Shown: positions 1 to 12,400 of the stretch, one piece after another
How the letters are laid out: each line of letters begins with the position of its first letter
Numbering within the stretch: the stretch's first letter is position 1
Assembly (NCBI GenBank): GCA_964019135.1
Contig: OZ025249.1
Coordinates: forward strand, 35,105,759 to 35,169,758
Source of the DNA: Arenicola marina
Lineage: Eukaryota > Annelida > Polychaeta > Arenicolidae
Direction: 5' to 3'
Length of the DNA: 64,000 nucleotides
Made by a program: the position numbers and the translations under genes
The notes under the pieces: model-generated
What the model was told of the DNA's origin: nothing
Database searches by the model: none
The model's input: the letters and a program-made list of their open reading frames with translations, nothing else

Positions 1-38
1 GGTTGACGTGACCCTGACGAAGAAACGTTCATTGTCGC
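1..38 (+). repeat. Isolated unit of the 92-bp minisatellite
   Basis: The first 38 bases closely match part of the 92-bp unit that dominates 2.0-4.35 kb, sharing the TGACGTGACCCTGACGAAGA core. The match stops abruptly at about base 38, and unrelated sequence follows until about 1.44 kb. Either the array also extends upstream of the window and was interrupted, or this is a dispersed single copy. Confidence 0.8.
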
Positions 39-1438
39 GGGACACCACAGAACTCGGTCGCGGTACTGCTACTTATGCCAAAGCATCGCGAAGCACACAA
101 ACTGATGACGTTTACCACTAAAATGAAAAGTTGTGGTAAATTGATATCACGGGCAAGGCTAAGAGACACTATTTGGCAGTCTGGCATGGGTGGAGTATAG
201 ACAAAAGAAGTCTTGAATGATTCTAGGACTGATTCTTATTAGTATTTTAACCTCTTTAATTTTGGCGGGAAAGAGCTCGACATGCAACTTTAAACTCTTG
301 GATTATTTTTTTTTTAAATTTGAAAGTAAGTATAGCTTATAAAGTTTCGGCTAAATTGAATTATAAACAACAAGAATAAGTTTGATGCGCCAAAGAGGAA
401 AGCCAAGCCAAAAAAGTTATAATTTTGTATTGATTTAATATATTAGTTTTCGTTCAGAGCTATTATTCGCTCATTGGTTAATTGGTTGATACATTTAGTT
501 CAGTCCTTGAAATAGGCGAAACAGAGTGGTTGGTGGCCGCATTGGTCATGTGATGTTGTAAACTACATAGTATTACATGTTATCCAATAAGGTATATCTA
601 TTAAGGAGGTCGAAACCCAAACGTTTCAGAGCTGTAATGTCTTTCACCGACCGAACCCATCTGCCGTCTTGTTTCTTGATAACAATATCTACAGTGGCGC
701 CATCTGGCATTGCTAAATCCAAGTATAAACAATATCTGCAGTGGCGCCATCTAGTAAAAAGTATCTGCAGTGGCGCCATCGCCATCCCGCTCAATTAATG
801 AACTTGTCAAGATTTTGCATGACCTCGTCTGCGCGCAATTCTAGGAGGTGGAGAGGGCCTTTTACGGCCGTAGAGACTTTCAACTGTCAACTGCCTACAC
901 AAACTTCACAGTTATATTTATTATTAACTTTAAGTGCGGTTAAGATAAAGCAATGCCATAGGGAAGGCTAAATCAGCACTATTTATTCGAATGCTGTAAT
1001 CGCCCCTGGTATATTATTTACTTTGTGTTAGTTGGTAAGAGTACTTAAGATAGGCATGCAGTAAATGTAATAGTCTCCACTGTAGTTTACATATATATAA
1101 GGTATGATGTCACATCAATGATAGTTATATTTGTATAACTTCTATACAACCGTATTTATATCTTTTTAATATCTAAATGTGTGAACAATAAAGCCTATTT
1201 GGAATGGCAGCTGTATCTCAATGACATAGACTGGACTTTATATACATATATAAGAGTGTATGAATGATTGGCCTTACATATATCACCTTGGTAGAGGAGT
1301 AATGCACAGTATCGCATGATCTGATATGTTAAAGAGCTTAATTGACATTGCTTTGTAAGAAAGTGTTCTGTACTGGCCCTGATGGGGGTAGTAAGGCTCT
1401 TTCCCTGATCTTATTCCTGATGGATAGGCATTCAACTT
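39..1438. other. Intronic or intergenic DNA without a supported gene
   Basis: I see no exon with good splice signals here. The stretch is AT-rich. A short run of three partial repeats lies at about 675-780, each containing CAGTGGCGCCATC and spaced by about 35-50 bases. An AATAAA hexamer lies near 1,187, but no coding sequence leads into it. If the LRR gene at 5,067 begins upstream of the window, this is part of one of its introns. Confidence 0.5.
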
Positions 1439-4400
1439 TGCTTGAAGTAGCAGCTGGAAGATGACTTACTGAAATTATTCTGCAGAGGAATGGTCTGTAG
1501 TCACAATAACAGAGAAGCCTTCACAATGCTTCAGTGTCACTTGGACGGGAAACGGTCTAAACAGCAGCTAGATATAACTGTAGAGGATCCAGAGCTGCTT
1601 GCCATTCAGATTCACTTTACATAGATCATAGCTAGAAAAAGACAACATCAGATTGAAATATCAATGAGTGGTATGACATCCCTGCATGATGAAGAAGTGG
1701 TCAGCATGGCTTGGAGGGGTGGCTGAAGGAGGGAGATGTAGACAGATTACTGGGTACAGCGTGAAGGCTTGATATACCCCTGACAATCAATTGTTCAATA
1801 CTTCTGAATGATGTAGCTAAATGACAATTGCATCAAGAGATTGGTCTGTATAAGAAGTGGCTTCTGCTTTATTTGCAACTGTAGCTAGAGGAGACAACAT
1901 TAGTAGATTGGCCTATAGTGGCTTGACATGACACAGAAGTGTTCCATGGAGCGGTCGCTGCATGAATAGGTATGACTTCCCACAGATTAGGTTGTAGAGG
2001 TGTGGTTTGATGTGACCCTGCTGAAGAAGCGTTCATTGGCGCTTGAAGCGGTCGCTGAATGGGCATATGACGCATTTAGTGATGTTTGGAGCGGTTGCTG
2101 AAGAGGTAGGACTTCAACAGATTGGGTTGTAGAGTAGCTAGTGGCTTGACGTGACCCTGACGAAGAAGCGTTCATTGTCGCTTGGATTGGTGGCTGAATG
2201 GGTTTGACTTCAACAGATTGGGTTGTAGAGGAGTGGTTTGACGTGACCCTGACGAAGAAGTCTTTATTGTCGCTTGGATCGGTGGCTGAAGGGGTATGAT
2301 TGGAACAGATTTGGTTGTAGAGGAGTGGCTTGACGTGACCCTGACGAAGAAGCGTTCGATCATTGTCGCTTGGATCAGTGGCTGAAGGGGTATGACTTCA
2401 ACCGATTGGGTTGTAGAGGAGTGGCTTGACGTGACCCTGACGAAGAAACTTTCATTGTCGCTTGGATCGGTGGCTGAAGGGGTTTGACTTCAACAGATTT
2501 GGTTGTAGAGGAGTAGCTTGACGTGACCCTGACGAAGAAGTCTTTATTGTCGCTTGGATAGGTGGCTGAAGGGGTATGACTTCAACAGATTGGGTTGTAG
2601 AGGAGTAGCTTGACGTGACCCTGACGAAGAAGTGTTTATTGTCACTTGGATCGGTGGCTGAAGGGGTATATAACTTAAACAGATTGGGTTGTAGAGGAGT
2701 AGCTTGACGTGACCCTGACGAAGAAACGTTCATTGTCGCTTGGATAGGTGGCTGAAGGGGTATGACTTCAACAGATTGGGTTGTAGAGGAGTAGCTTGAC
2801 GTGACCCTGACGAAGAAGTGTTTATTGTCACTTGGATCGGTGGCTGAAGGGGTATATAACTTAAACAGATTGGGTTGTAGAGGAGAAGCTTGACGTGACG
2901 CTGACGAAGAAATGTTCATTGTCGCTTGGATCGGTGGCTAAAGGGCTATGATTGGAACAGTTTGGGTTGTAGAGGAGTGACTTGACGTGACCCTGACGAA
3001 GAAGCGTTCATTGTCGCTTGGATCGGTGGCTGAAGGGGTATGACTTCAACAGATTGGGTTGTAGAGGAGTAGCTTGACTGACGCTGACGAAGAAATGTTC
3101 ATTGTCGCTTGGATCGGTAGCTAAAGGGCTATGATTGGAACAGATTTGGTTGTAGAGGAGTGGCTTGACGTGACCCTGACGAAAAAACGTTCATTGTCGC
3201 TTGGATCGGTGGCTGAAGGGGTATGATTGGAACAGATTTGGTTGTAGAGGAGTGGCTTGACGTGACCCTGACGAAGAAGCGTTCATTGTCGCTTGGATAG
3301 GTGGCTGAATGGGTATGATTGGAACAGATTTGGTTGTAGAGGAGTGGCTTGACGTGACCCTGACGAAAAAGCGTTCATTGTCGCTTGGATCGGTGGCTGA
3401 AGTGGTAGGACTTCAAAAGATTGGGTTGTAGAGGAGTGGATTGACGTGACCCTGACGAAGAAGCGTTCATTGTCGCTGCGATCGGTGGCTGAAGGGGTAT
3501 GACTTCAACAGATTTGGTTGTAGAGGAGTGACTTGACCCTTACGAAGAAGCGTTCATTTTCGCTTGGATCGGTGGCTGAAGGGGTATGATTGGAACAGAT
3601 TGGGTTGTAGAGGAGTGGCTTGACGTGACCCTGACGAAGAAGCGTTCATTGTCGCTTGGATCGGTGGCTGAAGTGGTAGGACTTCAAAAGATTGGGTTGT
3701 AGAGGAGTGGATTGGCGTGACCCTGACGAAGAAGCGTTCATTGTCGCTTGGATAGGTGGCTGAATGGGTATGATTGGAACAGATTTGGTTGTAGAGGAGT
3801 GGCTTGACGTGACCCTGACGAAGAAGCGTTCATTGTCGCTTGGATAGGTGGCTGAATGGGTATGATTGGAACAGATTTGGTTGTAGAGGAGTGGCTTGAC
3901 GTGACCCTGACGAAGAAGCGTTCATTGTCGCTTGGATCGGTGGCTGAAGTGGTAGGACTTCAAAAGATTGGGTTGTAGAGGAGTGGATTGACGTGACCCT
4001 GACGAAGAAGCGTTCATTGTCGCTGCGATCGGTGGCTGAAGGGGTATGACTTCAACGGATTTGGTTGTAGAGGAGTGACTTGACCCTTACGAAGAAGCGT
4101 TCATTTTCGCTTGGATCGGTGGCTGAAGGGGTATGATTGGAACAGATTGGGTTGTAGAGGAGTGGCTTGACGTGACCCTGACGAAGAAGCGTTCATTGTC
4201 GCTTGGATCGGTGGCTGAAGTGGTAGGACTTCAAAAGATTGAGTTGTAGAGGAGTGGCTTGACGTGACCCTTACGAAGAAGCGTTTATTGTCGCTTGGAT
4301 CGGTGGCTGAAGGGGTATGATTGGAACAGATTTGCTTGTAGAGGAGGAGAAACGGTAATTGTACCAATTGCGTTCGCAATTGAGGAGAAAAGTTCAGTGT

Positions 4401-4710
4401 TACTCGGAGTGATAGCCACAGGAGGACGGGTTAAACGAGTGTATAGCTGATGATCTGACGTCCCTTACCAAAAAGTGCTTGAGTTTTAACTCGGTTTGAA
4501 TACCATAGAATGTAGTCTGACGTCGTTTACAGAATATTGTTCAGCGGCTCTTAAGGCGATGTGGCTAGATGGAGACTTTATGCATAGGATATTACCCGAG
4601 TGGCCTGACGTTATGACAATCAAGTATTGAACCTTGCATGGGCTTGAAGCTGAAGGAAGACATAAACCGATTGAACTACTTCAGAAATTATTTGACTTGG
4701 AGTAGCTTTC
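1439..4710 (+). repeat. 92-bp minisatellite, homogeneous core with decayed edges
   Basis: A unit of 92 bases repeats head to tail, about 25 times in the well-kept core (about 2,030-4,350). Marker words are GGTTGTAGAGGAGTGG, TTGACGTGACCCTGACGAAG and CATTGTCGCTTGGAT. Units become steadily more diverged outward: recognisable but scrambled copies lie at about 1,439-2,030 on the left and 4,350-4,710 on the right. Two unit variants alternate, one with GACTTCAACAGATT and one with GATTGGAACAGATT. The plus strand has stops in every frame. The minus strand reads open for stretches, which yields Ser/Pro/Gln-rich reading frames that I regard as non-coding. Confidence 0.95.
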
Positions 4711-5066
4711 AATCCACTACAGTCAGTCATAACACTGGGGCGTGCCGTTGCGGGAGGAAGAAAGCCACAAGCTAGTTGTGACTTGTATAGGGGTTCCTTA
4801 CGTCATAGAAAAAGAGCGGACTAAACTTGAACAAGCATGAAAAATTAGCATGGAGAAATAACGCGGGGGCTGGAGGCAGTTTTTCGTGACTCCTGCATGG
4901 CCACGGTCCATCCGTACAACCAGTCTGTACATGTATATAAAAATATGAAAGATAAAAATAAAATAGACAAAAAAAGAGATTAAAAAAAATAGGATAGATT
5001 AATAATTCATCCATGAATGCTTCGTAATTTAGTATTATATATTAAAAGGTTTGTGATTTCTTTTAG
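4711..5066. other. Short non-coding stretch upstream of the first visible LRR exon
   Basis: This lies between the minisatellite and the first exon. It ends in a polypyrimidine-rich acceptor (TTTCTTTTAG, ending at 5,066). I see no other feature in it. The exon that must precede 5,067 was not found here. Confidence 0.6.
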
Positions 5067-6471
5067 TTAAACTTGACAAGCTCCACCTCTGTCCGAATGT
5101 GACCAGCATCGATCTCAATGGAAATTTCATCGAAATTGTGGAGAACCTGGATGTTTTGCCCCAGTTGTGGTCCCTCAATCTCGCCAACAACAGGGTATGA
5201 TTATATAAACGTGATATTTATTCTCAATCAATGGAAAGACGTAATATGTTTATGATTATGCTAACCTCATAATTTAAGTTTAATCATTTGGACTATATTC
5301 ACAGACCTGGAAATCTTCCAGACATTTAAAGTTTAAACTATCCACCAGCGAATTTAATATTCATATGAAATGGACCTTTGCATCTCCCGTGAACAAGACG
5401 TTTGTAATGGCGAATTCTACCGTATTACTACCACGGGTCTGAGCTACTGCGTTCGCAATAACGGTCGGGTCTGATTAGTGACATGGTCGTAAAGTAGACT
5501 TCCACGATATTGTTACATAAACTATTGTCATATGTATATCGGCTGAATATATGATGCTGTATTGCCGCTCACATGTAATGATGTTATTTACTGAAATGAT
5601 TAATTGCCACAGATCCAGAATCTGGATGGACTCCAGATGTTTGTTGCCATGGGAACTCTGATTCTGTCTAACAACGACATTTCCTGGTCAGAGGTTTCGC
5701 GGCTGAAACGGATGCATATCTTGGATATTAGTTTGCATGGAAATCCCCAACTGGAAAAAGATCCTCATTGTAATTACTTTTTTCATTTACTTGTTTGAGA
5801 TGTTACGACTTGTAATGTAACAATATACAAATCTTGTTCATCTTTCTAATTTATGGTGACTGCTGTTTGTGGCTTTAAACTAATACACAAAAATATTAAT
5901 ATTAAACCAAGAATATCCTGTTTGACATTAAAGTTTAATTCCTATAATAACCGTTAGACAATCATTTTCTTTTTTCTTTGATGACTTTCAGATCGGATAC
6001 ATGTTATTGACTGTCTTCCCAACGTCTGGATGTTAGACGGCAAGATCGTGACATGTGTGTTATTTGCCGTTGCTCTTGGTAACACCTTGGCCCTGTTTAT
6101 GGGTACCACTGAACCGCTGTCGTGCTTATAGCGCGTCTACTTTGTCTAGCTATAAGGTTGTTCCACTTGCCATCGGGTTTTGTTCGTTATGTCTGGAAAG
6201 GTAAAAGATAACCTTAATATTACTATAGCCTCCTATTTCTCGAGGGCTACTTCTCAAATACTCAAATATTCGATCATTTATTTCTTCTATTTTTGAAGAG
6301 CGTAACGTTGATACCAACGTGTAGTTATCCATATTAACATTATATTCACCTCGAAGGCTTTATCGGAGGAAAATGACAAAAAGCCGTCTATTTGTTTGTA
6401 ATTTTATAGCTGCTGAACGCCTACAGGTTCAACATTTCTTCCAAGATTCGGCGTTGACTGAGATTCCTATA
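5067..6471 (+). other. LRR block and following helix (exons 1-4 of the visible gene)
   Basis: Exons 5067-5194 and 5613-5769 carry LRR signatures: VTSIDLNGNFIEIVENL, LWSLNLANNRIQNLDGL and MGTLILSNNDI. The intron falls inside a repeat, directly after NNR, and the next exon resumes with IQNLDGL, which is typical of split LRR genes. Exon 5992-6054 closes the solenoid with HVIDCLPNVWMLDGK. That resembles the LRR-cap motif that ends SDS22-like and U2A'-like LRR domains; this is a family comparison from memory. Exon 6410-6471 starts a new segment, SAERLQVQHFF. Confidence 0.8.
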
Positions 6472-9400
6472 GTAAGTTTTTTTTTTCTGACGCTTAATTC
6501 GTGGGTCATCGTATGATGAGGCAAGACCATGCGTTCTTCTTGGATCTCTGACGCCAGGTTATTGAGAGGAATTTCCTTGCCCTTAAGTAAACTATAACAG
6601 GACGCATCTTGATGTAGGCCTTATAATTCTTTCTATTTATATATGTATTGATGGGCACGCATCCACGTAAGTAAAGTAAACGATACAGGTTAATGTGACC
6701 TTTCTTCATTTTTTTCTACATAAGCCATATCTATAACTTTTGTGCTTTTTGCAGAGACGCAAAGTAGGAAAGAAGAGTTTCACCCCCTCTGCTTTGAAGA
6801 AGATTGAGGTCCATGGTATTTATGGGAACCGAGTGAGTGATAACACTGGTCGACCATATATGACATTCAGTTACGCATATTACGCATATTGCATGCGTAT
6901 TCCAATTTGAACACTTAAGGGCACGTCTGTTCGTATTATGATTGACTTATTTATATGTACATGTATATTAATTTGAATGAATTTATCTGCTTGTCGTTGA
7001 TCCTATATATTTGAATATATTTATCTCTGTATGTCGTTGATCCTATATATTTGAATATATTTATCTCTGTATGTATGTTACTATTAGCATGCAAACCATG
7101 CACTTAACTCCTGACGATGTGATGCCTTGTCCTCGTATTAAAAATGTTGTAGTTGTGTTAATTGTATTCAAAGTGATGTTCATTGCATGATCCTATAATT
7201 CGTCGTAAAGTTGTGCTAGACATGACCAACTTGCATGACCTTCCAGACGAGTCACTTAATGATGAGGTTTCCGACCAGCGGGCCCTTAAACATTGGTAAG
7301 GTCAAATGAGTAAGACACCTTAGTATTTGCACAAATGATAAATTAATATATACTAACTATAGACTATATATGAGATTCGGGACTTGTCGAAACCCTTTTT
7401 GGAAGAATTCTTCCATGATAGATGTTATACAACCTCGGCGTAATGTGACTGCATGGGGAAACCAACTAATGTGTCAATGCTGTTTTCTGGCATGTCGTAG
7501 CTTCCTTGCATACCTTGCCACATATATGAAAACTTAACGGGATAAATTTGTTCAGTATTTCGTTTCTACAAGTCATACCTCAAAACTATTTAAAAAATGT
7601 CCATTGTGATACCATTTATGTTGTATGAAGAACCAAAATATTTCGTTTTTGCTCGAACAGATACTGACAAAAAGAGACTACGATACCTTGCATATACGAT
7701 GCAGGAAGATATATTGTTGGCAGAGAAACTTCGGAAAAGGTAATTAAGCCCACTCGGATTAGGTAATTAAGCACACCCCCACCTAGATATGGCTTTTTAT
7801 GGTAGGCTACCATGAAAGGCCATAATTATGGAATTATTTTTGTTGTATTGGTCTTGCGTTGTCATGGGCGGGAAGCGTCAATTTTCAACAGTCTTGATTA
7901 TAGCGTACAGAATTTTCTTATAAATAACTATGGATCACTGGTCGAGTTTGTAATGCCTTCGATTGAATCGCCAGTGATGGAATGAAATGCATTGGTGTTT
8001 TAGGCCGCTTCTGTGCAAGTATGATCGAGTGAAGGATATCGAATGTCTTTGTAGGAAGACAACTGCGAACGAGAGCAAATGCTTCTTGGAAGAATTGCTG
8101 GAGGAGAGGTTGAAAGACAGAGTCCAATGCAACATGCTGCTCATCATCCTTGTGGTAATTCTTGTTGCACTTCACGGTGTAATAAACGTTTACTTTGAAT
8201 TATCAGAAACAGTGACCTAATTAGTGTAGCCATTAAATAACTTTTTGTTGGTGTTTGATAAGTATATCGCCTCGTGCTAGATTCGATAACTTAAAACCAA
8301 TCGTGTTGATTTCTGGGCAATATATATATACATCTCATCAACTGATAAATTGAGCTAAAATCTTAAACGGTGAAGCTAAGGGCGTGTTCGATTTACCTGG
8401 AACCGACGAGAAACTGAAACCGTTTTTGAAATCGGTTTCAACGGTTTGCCCACCTAAAGGCGAAGGCAGTTTCATTTGTCAACAGTGTCAGCATGTATTC
8501 AGGCAATAGCCATGTGCTTATGAAGTTGTTATGCTTATGCCAGCATGCATATATATGCTGTCTGTTTAATTTTCTACCCGCGATTTGACTGTCCGTAAAT
8601 AAACTATTCTGATACTTTTGTACAGAAGTCTCTATTCATTACAATTATGATTAACTAAGGTGTATATGTTTACTGAAGTGACCGTTCCGCGGTATCGAAA
8701 TCGTCAAACCAGCTCTCTAGATAGTTTCGCGGTTTCGAGCAAACCGGTTTCGGTTCTTCTGCTATCGAACGGTCAGTTTGGCAAACTGGTTTTGGTTCCA
8801 TGCAAATCAAACACGCCCTAAGTTGAGCATTTCGGTTTTCAACTTTAGTCTTCTCTAGAGTTTGCGCTACCGGCCAAACTAGTACGTGAATTATTGCAAC
8901 GAGCCGGACTGGAACTGCTTGGGTGAGTATATTGACAAAGCGTTTGTCCTTGAACTCTCACTCAATTACTTGAAGCACGTATGTGAACTTTCCTCATGAT
9001 CTGCATGTTAGTGGAGTGTTTTAATACCTTCTCATAGCATATGGTACATTTTTCACCTGTGTCGATGATGCATGACTCACCATGTTTTTATATGCTATAG
9101 ATTACCGTTGTTCAATATCGTTTTCATGTTGCACTTACATATTTTAATGTTCTCATTTTAATGTTCTTTACTCCAACTGCATGCACACTTAAAATTTATA
9201 CTGGAATGTTTGCACTGTCACTTAGGTGTCTAGAAATGGAATTGTTTTGTAGTAAAACTCCCACAATGGATCTTTTCCTGCTACCAAGGGAAACAAGATG
9301 TCGTATTGCATGTCTGCTTCTTAGCGCTGTGAAGGTTGACAAGGACATCGGTGAGGTAAGTGGACTGATGGTTGCATAGACCATGCAAGTGTGAAATGTG

Positions 9401-12400
9401 GTACATGGAATTAGCGAGATATAAATATGCGAACCCCCAAATGTATCTGCAAATGGTCGAATATATCATTGACCATGATGGAAACTCCACATACCAAGGT
9501 TGAGTTGTTGAGAACGGTGTGTTTCTACATGTGCTCGTTCGGCGTTTATACAGTGAATATACATACTTTATACGCGTTATCGTGCGTTTAGACAGATCGT
9601 AGTGATGAATGGCGCATCACAATAGCTTTGTTGTACATTACACGGTTACTTAGCGGTAGTTACATGGAAATTTTTTTTCACATTTATTTCCTGTTCAAAA
9701 ATTTTTGGTCAATATAACTGAGTCGCAACAATATCTATTAATTTTTCATTTCTGGTGCTGGAAATGTTTCGTTTTGCCATTTTTGACAATTGGTGTCAAA
9801 CTTACATAGCCAATATATTTTGTTGTAGGATGGTGGATTATATGACAAGCTCTACTTATGCCTCTACCAGTCTGTGTCGGAGCTGAGCAAATTGTCTCAC
9901 AGCAATTTATCTGATTCACAAAACAGTGGTCGCAGCATTCACTGTCGCAGTGAAAGGTATGTGAAAACTAGACAGTCGTTTTTTCATGGATTTTTGATTG
10001 ACTGAATGGCTTTCTACAACGCAACCTAAATCAGACAAACATGTCTCTGTTAGAGCTGAGGCTGGCGAGAAACGCAGGACGAAAACCCTGACTGCCCGTT
10101 ATTGTGCCAATCAATACTGGATGAGGCTCTGCGAGGAGGCTTCTGACAGAGGTAATATGTGGGCAATGTACACCGGAATTAAAAAGCCCTGGGCCCTACG
10201 TTCACTACAACAGCCCCCCTAAAGTCACTTGATGGTGAGGTGATTACTGATCGTAGCAAACGCGTTGTCTCGCTGGGTGGAACACAACATTGCACTGTAC
10301 GCTCATGAGACTCCTGTATCACAACAGTGCTTGACACATTACCCCGACTGTCATCCCTCAGTCTTCGAGCTATGTGGGGCAATCGACACTTTGGGGCGCG
10401 GGAGATCACCTGGATATGATAGGATACCTGCCGAAGTAATAAAGTGTGGGAAAGTTTCTTCATCTGCGCCAGCTTCTCGTCTTTAGGCGGAACAACGGAA
10501 CTGTCTCCCAGGGCATGCGTCATGCAAACATCGTTACGCTCTACAAAAACAAAGAGGGCCGGGGTGATTGTAATGATGTCACACTTAAGCATTACATGTA
10601 CTGGCAAGCTCTTCGCCCGACTTGCCTCAAACAGACTGCAAATCCATGCGAACAGAGTACTTCCTGAAGCGGAGTGTGGTTTTAATTCTGAACGATCCAC
10701 TGTATACATGATATTCTCCTTGCGTCAACTTCAGGAAAACTGTAGAGCTTACCAGCACAACCCCATCTACCTGGCTTTTGTTAATCTCACCAAGACTTTT
10801 GATACTGTCAACAAATCCGTTTTATTCTTGGAATCTTTTGGCTGCCCTCGCTTAAAATTATTCGCTACGTTCATGAACACTCCTTTAGCACAGTACAGTT
10901 TGACGGAGCTACAGCCGAGAGCTTCCTAGTCAAAAGTGGTGTGAAGCAGGGATTTGTTCTGGCATCTACTCTATCTTCTTCTCCGTTCGAATGCATTGGA
11001 TGAGGGCGCTGAGGGTGTCTGCTTGCATACAAGATCGGATGGAAAGTTGTTAAATTTTTCAACATTGCGCGCAAGCGGAAGCGCTTCCTCATTATGGAAT
11101 TGCTATTCGCTGGCGACGCAGCGCTGGTTGCCCACTCAGAAAGCCAGCTACAGACGTAATATCGTCGCCGGCCTTTGCCGGGATATACCAATTGTACTTC
11201 TCAAATAACACCGTATCGATCGTTATTGATCGAGACGGTGGAAAGGGCTTGACTAAAACACACGCAGGGGTACAGTTTAATGAGGTTTATTCTAAAATTA
11301 TCACGAACGCAGCGATGAAATTGAAAAAAAAAACAGGTTATACACTAACCTAGTCTACCTTAGCTGCCTCCAGTGGGGGTGTGTCCCTGGGCGGGATCGA
11401 CATGTAGGTCTGGTGATCTTCTATGACAGACATTGATGCACCAGTATCCAACAACTAGGGACAGTCTACTATGCGGGGTGAGCTCTGACCATCTGTGCTT
11501 GCTCTCTCCGTTCGTTGTGAGCGAACCCTGATCGCCCCCCGGTTTCCCTTCACCCTCAGGGATTTCATTTGGGCTAGTCACCACCGGGATCCCACTTGCC
11601 CCTAACAGTTTGGGGACCCTCTATCTGTTCCCCTTTCACCATTTCCTGGGTTCCCTTTGGGCCTCTGGCACCGCCTCCTAGATTTGAGACAGTTTCTGGC
11701 CATGTGGCCATACTCAGCACAGTTGTAGCACTGCACTGAGGCCATCCAGTCTGGCCTGTCCTTCCGCCCACCTCGTCCCCCTGCAGGTTGATTTCTCTGC
11801 TGGGGGGCTCCCCTCCTAGATGAGCCAGGGCTTGGTGTATCCCCCTTCAGGGCCTGGGCTAGGAGGGTGATTAAGGCAGTGATTGCTCCGTCACTGTCGT
11901 TACCCTCGTCTGGATTGGGATAGGCGGTAGAAGCCTCAGCCCGGTAGACCATCGGCTTACTACGTCCAGGGTTAGAGTCCAAGAAATGTTCGCTCCTTTC
12001 GGCCATATCGACCAATAGTTCCAGAGAGACATCGCCCGCCACGACGCACAGCCACCTAGTCCTGTCATCTGTCAAGCTGTCCACAAACTGCTCGCGAAGT
12101 ATAATCGTACGGATGGTCTCATCGGCTCCAGGAAAAACCTGCCAAGCCAGGTCAGAGAGAGCCCTCGCGTAGTTTCGCAGGGACTCTCCCGTCCTACGGC
12201 TCCTGGCCCGGAATCGCCTCAGCGCCCCAACAGTTCCTCCTGGCTGAGCATATTGCCGCAGCAGAGGTGCCCTGATGGTTGCGTAATCCCGTCCAGCCTT
12301 TTCTCGGATCACCGAACCTCCGGTCCCATGCGCCCTAGGGGTCGAGTGGCACTGGGGGGGCTGGTTGTCTGACAGGGAGTCATTAAGAGTCCACCTCTGG

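Noticed and set aside
2452-2919. 155-codon Ser/Gln/Pro-rich minus-strand frame
   Set aside because: It lies wholly inside the 92-bp array, and the frame shifts through the unit because 92 is not divisible by three.
2030-5194. Idea that the 92-bp array also derives from a splice junction, since the unit has GGGGTATGATT and the exon donor at 5,194 reads GGTATGATT
   Set aside because: Only about ten bases match and the rest of the unit is unlike the exon, so chance is the simpler explanation.
10179-10709. 176-codon minus-strand frame
   Set aside because: It is antisense to the recognisable LINE reverse transcriptase and has no features of its own.
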